A stretch of DNA of 64,000 nt, from contig JAHNUO010000034.1 in NCBI GenBank assembly GCA_019787685.1, forward strand, positions 62,001-126,000, read 5' to 3'. The notes under the pieces were generated by a model, which was not told where the DNA came from, did not search any database, and saw only the letters and a list, made by a program, of their open reading frames with translations. This stretch comes from Chiua virens (Eukaryota; Basidiomycota; Agaricomycetes; Boletales; Boletaceae). Shown piece after piece: positions 56,360 through 64,000 of the stretch (the first letter of the stretch is position 1; every line of letters begins with the position of its first letter). The translations under genes and the position numbers were made by a program.

Positions 56360-58080
56360 CTACTGTCCATCAAACACGTCGAATGGAAGTTTCCACCCCT
56401 TACTTGGGTTAACAACACGTTGGGGAGAGTGCGAATTAGCAGCCTTTTCGAGTGCTTCAAAGTCCTCCTGAGGAAGCTCGAAGACTGGAAAAGGCGATCA
56501 GACATTTGCTGATGTGTACCCGGGATGAGTAAATCTTACCATCAAGGTTCTCAACAATGCGAGAAGCAGTCACACTCTTTGGAAGAACAACCGTCTGAAA
56601 AGCCAAAATCAGGTTCGTCTGGAGTGTCGTGAAACATTACTAACCCCCCGCTGGACATGCCACGATATGATCACTTGCGCAGGCGTGATACCAAGCTTGC
56701 AGGCAATGTCCTTCACCTGCAATATGATTAGTGAGACACTAGGCCGACCAGCGAAAGTCGCACGAACCTCAGGTACACCGAGAGTCGCTCCGACTTGTTT
56801 GTTGCTACCGAGTGGTGAGTATGCCTCTAACAACAGGTCATTCTCCTTCGACCACTGAATGGTTATCATGAGGGTTACGGTTTGAAAATGAAACAAAGGT
56901 CGTAAGACCGACCTGGAGGAGCTCAGGTTGAGGATTCCAGAAATTAAGTTCAACCTGGTTGACTGCCGGCTGGTGTTTCAAGGAGTTGGCTGTCAAGTTC
57001 TGGATCCTGTGATCGCATGAATGTCAGTACAAAGTATGAACCATAGCAACAAACCTCCGGATGTTGAAGCTAAGCAAATGTGTGATAAGCCAATACTCAG
57101 ATGATGGTAAGCGCGCTGCTCACTTGCTGATACCGATATTCTTGATCTTGCCTTTGTCGACCAATTCCTCGAGCTTTTGCCAAGTCGGGTAGGGGTCCGC
57201 GGTTAGGTCCTCATCTAAGACGTTGTTTCCAGCCTTCTTGAAAGCGACAGGGCCTAACAACATCACGATTAAGAAAATGTATGATGTAACATGGATGGTG
57301 AAATACCAATGAATCAAGTACAAATCGAGATAATCGGTGCCAAGCTTAGGAAAGCGAATCATCGAGGATAGGTTCAATGTTCTCTGGAGCATGGAAATTG
57401 TTCCAGAGCTAACAGTCGATTCAGAGATCCATGCTCGTATATGCCGTTCGGATGGAAGAACGACTTGCCTTGGACGTCAGCCAAACTTGGTCGCGGGGCA
57501 CGTTGCTCTCTTTCAGAGCTTGCCCAACTTCGGCCTCGTTCTAAGCACGTTCTCAGGCCCTAGCTCTGCGTAGAACGTAGAACATACCCCGTAAATCCAC
57601 GCTCCGTCAATGTGTCGGTACCCCGCGTCCAGGGCAGTCTGTCCATGAGCATCGCACGGGAAAGGAAACTGAATTTGTTTTAAATCACCTTGACGGCATT
57701 GCCAACTTCGCCTTTTCCGGCCTGCCAAACGCCTATGGGATCGACGTGAGCCAATCACACGATCAGAATGTCGTAAGGACCGCCTCTGCGAACATACCGA
57801 GCGCAACAGACGGAATCTCATCTCCGGAAGGCAACGTATAGTGAGACGGGAGCTTCGCCAAACTGCTCTGGTTTCTCTGGGGACCGTAACACGTCGCCCA
57901 GAAACCTCTGGAGCGTGCGAATCGCACTGCCGAGATTGATGCCAACATGAGTAGAAGGAATGAGACGGAGTAGATAGCGAGCCTCCTCTTTACAAAAGGC
58001 TTTCTTCTTGGGACAAATGGTTCGTCGTCGTCGTCCTTGTCGACGGTTGGGAGAGGTTCGTAACGTGGTGGGAAGGCCAT
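56360..58080 (-). CDS. Membrane-anchored aldo-keto reductase with frame breaks
   Basis: The N-terminus (MAFPPRYEPLPTVDKDDDDE) is followed by a transmembrane helix (LAIYSVSFLLLMLASISAV), so this is a type II anchored enzyme. The reductase domain has ALDAGYRHIDGAWIYG (catalytic Asp and Tyr region), VPRDQVWLTSKLWNNFHAPE (Lys), KLGTDYLDLYLIHW (His), KIKNIGISK, VNQVELNFWNPQPELL and LPKSVTASRIVENLD (cofactor site). One intron is GC-AG (57409-57468, AAG|GCAAGT). Two places need one base less to keep the family reading: near 57347 (before KLGTDYLDL) and at the splice into PVAFKKAG near 57252. The gene is therefore either decaying or affected by assembly errors. Confidence 0.75.
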
Positions 58081-58408
58081 TACTCAAGCGATGGGACAGA
58101 CGACTTGTCGCCGTGAAATACTTCCCAATGACATGCACATGACCTTGCGTCATTGATACCAAACTTATCCTTATCTTCGGATCACACGGCTCGCACGACA
58201 GATATGTACACTTCTAAATTCTAATGTAAGTGAAGGACCACACGCTTTACAACAAAGCATTACAGACACAACGAGCGACGACAACGAGAGTGCTTGAAGG
58301 ACGCAACATCAAAGGAATGGGAAGGGGTATCTGGTATCCAATCGTTTGACCGAAAATAAAACCAGTAGTACTATTGCCGCAATTGTGGACTTGTCGTGAC
58401 CAAATACC
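58081..58408. other. Intergenic region, no gene seen
   Basis: Promoter of the aldo-keto reductase gene and 3' region of the membrane-protein gene. Confidence 0.35.
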
Positions 58409-59854
58409 CTAGAGGGTACGGTGGATGCAGCGAGCCTGGGTATATAAGCGGGAGAAGTCTTCCTCCTGTATAACGGCCGAACGCCGATATTCTCCCAAAT
58501 CCCAGTCGGTGTGGCCTATCGATGAGGGTTGACCAAGATCGACCTTGCTCTCTGTCATTGTCGTGACGTGGATTTGAATGCCCTCCCTCTGGTTTCCGCG
58601 AGAATTATCGCCCATGCTTGAGCAGCCGGATGGGGACGTAGACGTCAGATTGGCAGGGTCGATGGCTTAGCCCAACACGGATGATGACCATGTAGAACGT
58701 GATCGAGATGATGGGCGTCACCTATCAGTCGTTTGTCAACATGTCACCCCACGTGGCAACAACTTACCATGTTAAGAATCACATATTGACTATTAGATTT
58801 ATTCACGAAGCAGATCAACGCCGCGAGGAGAGTGAAAGAGTAAATCATGCCGGCATCGATGATAATCCGCGATATGGACCGTAGCTGAGACTTTTGTTGA
58901 CCACAAAGTTTCGTAATCTTCCGGTCGACACTCCAGATACGGAATGCAAGTAGAACTAGGAGGAAGGGGAGGGAGGATCGGAATCTGCCATTCACAGGAA
59001 CATCTAGATAGACTTACAGGTCGTCAATGAGTTGGCCATGAACGTAGACGTGTAAAAGGAGGTGATCCATTCCCAGAGGCATCCTCCAAAGACTTCTCCT
59101 TGTCCCGCTTTCAAGGCCTTGAGTGGATTTGCAATCCCGGTTGCTTCGCAAATGCCATCAATGGTTCGAGTCGATGCCAAAGTGCGCAAAATACATACCA
59201 GCGACACCACACCAAAGTAACGTAGGTAAAATTACAACAAGCTTAGATTGCCATACTGTATAACAGCGGTAAAGCTGGGATGGAATTAGCAGCCGATCCT
59301 CGTATGGATGTCAACTTCACCCACAATGACACCGTCCCCTATTAATGTCTGCGCGGTATACACGTAGCTCTTGGATACGAACGTCCACTGCGACGCGTCT
59401 GAGAAATATCCAATTGGTCCTCTCGGATGGGTATCTCGGAACAATATTAACCCATGTGCGATCCTTATGACATCGATCACAAGATGCTGTATAATTCGAT
59501 GAATCAGTGTTGTACCTATGCAAGGAAACAAAGAAAACGACACACCGCCGTGCTGAATAGCAGTAGAGCGCAGGCTGCCGTGAGCATCATGCGGTTCACT
59601 TGGGTGGTAGAACGCCGAGTGACGAGTACCCAGATCGTTCCTCCAAACATCAACAAGGAGAAACCTTGTGCACGAAATTCTGGATCAAGTGTTCTGTACG
59701 ATTTGCCATTAACAGAAAACTTACCATACAAGAGCGATTCTAGTAACGTTGACAGGAGCTCCGCCTTGTCAATAGGAATATCAGTGGCCTTGTCAAAAGG
59801 AACATGGGCGACATTGTGAAGAGGAGTGTTATTGGCATCCATATTCGAGGACAT
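58409..59854 (-). CDS. Polytopic fungal membrane protein, unknown function
   Basis: Starts MSSNMDANNTPLHNV, and MDANN 12 nt later is an equally good start. Successive exons encode hydrophobic helices: FSLLMFGGTIWVLVTRRST, MLTAACALLLFSTA, a conserved loop HGLILFRDTHPRGPIGYFSD, an IYRCYTVWQS-type motif, WITSFYTSTFMANSLTT, AFRIWSVDRKITKLCG and IIIDAGMIYSFTLLAALICF. The last helix reads VTPIISITFYMVIIRVGL. About seven helices place it in a large basidiomycete family without a known role. After RVGL the frame runs into a stop at 58605, but dropping one base in CTAAGCC gives a typical polar tail (IQIHVTTMTESKVDLGQPSS) ending at 58409. Confidence 0.7.
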
Positions 59855-60449
59855 CACGAGCGAGTTGTCCAAGCGAATACGCGAGGCCGAAGAAAATGGC
59901 AGGAATGACAAGCGGGAAGCTGGAGGCAGGGGGCAAAACCCAGTCCCTTCAAACTATGTATCTATCCCAAGATGCCATGGGACATTCCGCGATCTCGGAT
60001 ACCTCGTAACAGTCCGAACGTCATCTATTTCTTCTTCGTGGAACCCGTTCTGATCCGAGGAAGATCGACCTGCAGGTATCCCACAAATTTTAACATGTTT
60101 CATAGATCGTTGGCTTCGGAGACAGACCCTGAAACGGTTAAGCTTGGTGGAATTATAGCATGTAAAAAATAAGCATGTCTCTCGACTGAGCATGCGCACC
60201 TGAGCAGCGATCCGTAGGCCAAGTATACTGATGGGCCAGCGGGTACTGCTTGTTGAAGGTACTTTGAGACTAAATATTTCCTTCACATGGAGAGAACCTT
60301 GGAATGAGATAGTCACTCACTAATAAACGGATCAATGTAGAATAATAGTTTTGCGAGTGCAATGCAATTTGCCAATGTCGCTGTGTGTTGTGGTCAAAGT
60401 CTGTGCAAGTCTCATTCTTACGGCACAGTTCAAGTTGCATCCGTCCTCA
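59855..60449. other. Divergent intergenic region
   Basis: Separates opposed starts of the membrane-protein gene and the coiled-coil gene. No supported coding sequence. Confidence 0.35.
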
Positions 60450-61662
60450 ATGTCCGACTTGATCTCTACACCATCTCAAACGCGGAGCCCCGTCTCTAAT
60501 GAAGCTTTCGAATCGCTAATAGAACTTCTCGCATCCGATAGCATTCACGAAAACCCTCTCAAATTTTACGCGACCGCCCCCACGCACAAGCGAACGTGTC
60601 ATTGAGGGACCCATCTGGAAAATTGGACTTTGATAAGATTCGTCTCATGTTTGCAGCACAACACGGAAGTCACCGTGTTTCTCCTTCCCCGGATCTTTTG
60701 TCGGAAGAAGAACGCGCCTCAGGCATGGCCCGAGACGACAGCGACAGTGATGATGACGAGCACCCCTCGTTCCAAAGCACGTCTTCGGTTGTCCCTACAC
60801 GCGCAAACTCGATATCTCCAAAGCCAATAGAGCGCGCACCTGCCGGGCATAGGCGTAGCTCTACATTCGGCAATCAGCCGTGGACCACGATCCACGAGAA
60901 CGCGACACCGGTTATACTAGTAGTACGTAGTCCTTGTCTATTTTGGAATCTGGTGCTCACTAGCACCGTCGACGTTCCCAGGAGCACCCCCCACCCACGC
61001 TATCGCACAAACCCCTTTCGTTTGATGACCTGAACACGGCACTTGCAGGTGCACACGAAGAAGTGAAGGTACTTCGTCAGCAGTATGATAATTTGCAGAC
61101 TTTAGTTTCCAACCGACTGGGAATGGAAACACGAGATGAAGCCAAATCTTTCCCGAGCACTATGGATTCCGAAAAAGTTGTACCTGAAAAGGATAACGGA
61201 GGTGTTGTTACGGGTTCCCAAGCACAGCTAACCGCGGCTGTGCCTCCAGCGCCTGCACACTCAGGCGTACCCACCGAGATCGCCGACCTTTCTGAGATTG
61301 AGGCCAAGAGAGCGTTGACCGTAAGTGTTCTCAATTCCCGTGTCGTTGATGGCCGAGCGACGTTTTATCACTAGACGCTTGCACGTTCGTTGAATCTGCC
61401 GCTCGACGTATTGGTTGGTCTTTCGAACGCTCCTGGGCCCACCTCACAGCAGGCTTTATCCCCTTCGAATCTACATGATGTTGCATCCATCGGTCGCGCG
61501 GTCAAGTTCCTCGGCACAATCGACGAGCTGGTCTGGCGGCGAAGCTCGGCTCCATCTGGTCCTCGTACCTTGTCGCCGGTATCTTCAGAGGAAAACATAA
61601 CTGCTCTCGTGGCCCGTCTTGAGCTATGGGAACGTACAATCCGGCGATCGGCAAGGACTTGA
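60450..61662 (+). CDS. Hypothetical serine-rich coiled-coil protein
   Basis: Starts MSDLISTPSQTRSPVSNEAF. After LKFYATAPTHKR the frame stops. The continuation DPSGKLDFDKIRLMFAAQHG is in another frame and would be joined if the C5 run near 60575 had one more base. The next exon is Ser/Asp-rich (DDSDSDDDEHPSFQSTSSVV). A clean intron (about 60920-60980) leads to a predicted coiled coil (EEVKVLRQQYDNLQTLVSNR), and a final exon begins LARSLNLPLDVLVGLSNAPG, ending at 61662. No domain is recognised. Confidence 0.55.
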
Positions 61663-62006
61663 AGCCTGTTTCCTGTGAGTTGAACGACAAGTTTGTCCAG
61701 CCTTGTTGGGTATCAACAGAGCCACTGACACGTTCTTGGCAGAATGGAATATCTCGAATTCTTGCGTTGTCAACGCCTCCATGATACCCCAGACGCTTGT
61801 TCCACCGCGATCTATACTGGTGATGTAGATTCTTGGATGCACTCTTACTGTCTCTGTGTATATGGTGGGGTATCAGTTAGTCTTGCGTATACCACATCTC
61901 TTGAAGATGGATACCATCTCTTGCCAAATAGATTTTCGTGATGTGGTCGAGTAGTCAATTAGGGTGCATTCCAAATCTGGTAGTTGACCGTAGACAAGCA
62001 AGACAT
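61663..62006. other. Intergenic region, no gene seen
   Basis: Probable 3' UTR of the coiled-coil gene and promoter of the RTC1-like gene. Confidence 0.35.
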
Positions 62007-64000
62007 ATGCAAGCGACGACGATCCAGAGACGCTCCTCGACATTCACAGCAGGGCCGCCACCACTGCATTCATTCTCGGGTGATCTCTTCTCAGACTCGC
62101 GTTTTCATGGGTACCAGGGTCCAAGTCGGAACGTGCGCCTACCCCGCGCTACCACCAGCGCGGGCGGTACTATCGCCAAAAACGAAGACGGGACCAAGTG
62201 TGTGGTTGCAGGAAGGGAATGTTCGTCCCATTTCTCGTTTTCGTGCGTTTGTCTTCTGACCAGGACGTCGAACAGCGCTGCGCATCCTTCGGTTGTTATA
62301 TCCAGAAGATACCTCTGTTATGGAGCAAACCCCTGGGCGCGGTGGGCATCGTGCCGAGTCGTCTAATAACATATGGGAAGGAAGTGGGCTCAAGATTGAA
62401 AGTGCAAGCACCGACGTCGCATGGTGCAGCGGCAGTACGTGTTCCGTGCTTCGCGACTGACTTTGAGGACTGAGATTGCCAGCAGATTATAACAATAAGG
62501 TACTGACGAGCGCCAGGAATGGCGATCTCATCATGTGGGATTTGGACAAGCCTGGAAGTACCAAGTACGGTAGGTGTCCTTGACCGTCTGCTTTCATGAC
62601 TGACGTCCCTCGTCCACCGTAGAACGCAAGACGAAGAATCACATTCGATCCATTCATAAGTTGTCCTGCTCGTCTATAGTCCCGTATTATTGCATCACTG
62701 GCTCTGCGGATGGTGACATACGCATCTGGGTACGTTTACGCTTTCCATGCCATCGTGTCGTGCTGATACCATGTAGGATTTGCGGGATATGTCCCGCTCG
62801 GTGATGAAAATTCATCACCCCACTTCCGTTCGGTCTCTCGTTTTCTCGCCCTCTTTCTCTCATCCGTTGCAAGCTGTCGTGGGTCTCGACAATGGTTCCA
62901 TATACCGCTGGGACTTGCAGATGGGCCAACGCGGTCAGTTGGATCGCTTACCCATGGCGCATACAAGCCCCATCTTAGCCCTGGATTGGTGCAGCACTGT
63001 CACGAACAAGGCTGCAGATAACGTACCAACCCAGATGGAACGATGTTGGATTGTCAGTGGCGGGCTCGATCATACAGTCAAGGTTCGTCGTTGTTATGCC
63101 CACGTTGCCTAGCCTGATCGTACAAAGGTTTGGGATCTACTGGGGACTAACACGTCCTCGCACATTGTGAATAAGCCAAAGTATATCCTTCACCCTTCGT
63201 ATCCAGTGCGACGTGTTCTTTGGCGGCCTGGATACCCATGTGAACTGGCGCTGGTGTCAAATGCAGAGTTTAGTGGTGGTGGTGGTGGCGGCGGCGGCGG
63301 CGCGGAGCTCTTGGCGAGCCCTCGCCTACAGAACGCGACGCCCAACTTTATTTCGGCGGTTGCTCCAATATCTCAATCAAAGAACACGGAATGCAAATAT
63401 GGATTAGCGGGCGAGACGGTCGAGATTTGGGACGTGCGCCGCGGGTGGATTGCCAAGTGGACCGTTGACACGAGCGCGCCTGATGGTGGGGTGACAGGTA
63501 TGCTCATTCGTGTCTCTCGCATTCGTGATAGATTCATGCGTAAGTCTTACAGATGCCGTATTCCGTGATTCCCATGCACTTTTCGCTCAGCATGCGTCTG
63601 GGACGTTTACGCAAGTGGACCTGAGGTACTCGCATCCACCCATTGATGCGGTGCCAAGGGTTGCCTTGTCTTGGAATGCCGTGGATGGTGTGGATGGGGC
63701 GCTGGCATTCGTTGCCGATAAACGACGCAGGTGGGAGGTGCCTTACGACGATATGTGAGTTCGTTTCATTTTGTTCCTCTACGCTAATCGTGATATCTGT
63801 CGATAGTCACCCAGATCGGCGCTCGTTGTTGATTGATCGGAGGTCTAGATTGAAGAAGCTAGGTGATAAGAGTCGTGTTCCATCTTTGCAGAACATGGGA
63901 ATGTATGTTCGTGTTCCTCCATCGGAAGGTGCAGAGCCAGACGTGTTCGTGAGGCTTGCCAAGGGCTATGTTGTGCCAGAGGAGCCTGAAAAGAAGAAGG
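62007..64000 (+). CDS. RTC1: RTC1 / WDR24-like WD40 protein of the SEA complex (partial)
   Basis: Starts MQATTIQRRSSTFTAGPPPL and runs off the right end of the window. WD40 blades follow: GTKCVVAGRESLRILRL, VLTSARNGDLIMWDLDKPGS, YYCITGSADGDIRIWDLRDM, LQAVVGLDNGSIYRWDLQMG, CWIVSGGLDHTVKVWDLLGT and ETVEIWDVRRGWIAKWTVD. The set and spacing match Rtc1, the yeast counterpart of WDR24 in the SEACAT/GATOR2 complex, which works at the vacuole/lysosome to control TORC1. A glycine run of nine residues (about 63272-63301) is encoded by GGT/GGC triplets within a blade loop. The C-terminal RING-like zinc domain expected in this family would lie beyond the window. Confidence 0.87.

Overview
The window is nuclear DNA of a mushroom-forming basidiomycete (Agaricomycetes). 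Genes are dense and carry many short introns of about 50-60 nt. Protein families typical of that group are present (Plavaka-type transposase, DUF6698-like, DUF6534-like, RGS/Rax1-like). There is no operon structure, and the conserved proteins are eukaryotic housekeeping factors.

Left arm (0.6-16.9 kb): a tandem pair of small GST-fold proteins related to the N-terminus of eEF1B-gamma; a WD40/coiled-coil protein; RAD50, divergent from the WD40 gene; an RGS-domain membrane protein; and a decayed gene-like unit (copy A) whose diverged relative (copy B) lies on the other side of the transposon island.

Centre (about 17.2-36.1 kb): a nested transposon island. The host is a Plavaka-type (CACTA-like) DNA transposon with two divergent genes: a DUF6698-like accessory gene with a repetitive tail, and the transposase. 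The transposase is split by two later insertions. The first is an apparently intact 8.6-kb Ty3/gypsy chromovirus with a 5-bp target duplication, and its 5' LTR holds a further nested solo LTR. The second is an intact 1.6-kb Tc1/mariner element with 222-bp inverted repeats and a TA duplication. Ignoring both insertions, the transposase frame runs across each junction, apart from one in-frame stop. The retroelement shows a G-GGT-TTT slippery heptamer directly before the gag stop, with pol open in the -1 frame.

Right arm (36.1-64 kb): copy B, an F-box protein, a DUF6534-like membrane protein, a mitochondrial membrane protein divergent from the RNase P/MRP subunit POP1, a broken F-box/LRR-like gene, an aldo-keto reductase, a hypothetical gene with an internal stop, a 2-oxoglutarate/Fe(II) oxygenase, the SWI/SNF subunit SSR4, a second membrane-anchored aldo-keto reductase, a polytopic membrane protein, a serine-rich coiled-coil protein and the start of RTC1 (WDR24-like, SEA complex). 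Several genes between 56 and 61 kb carry single-base frame breaks, which means either decay or consensus errors in the assembly.

Gene models were spliced by eye. Where exon lengths are given they sum to a whole number of codons.
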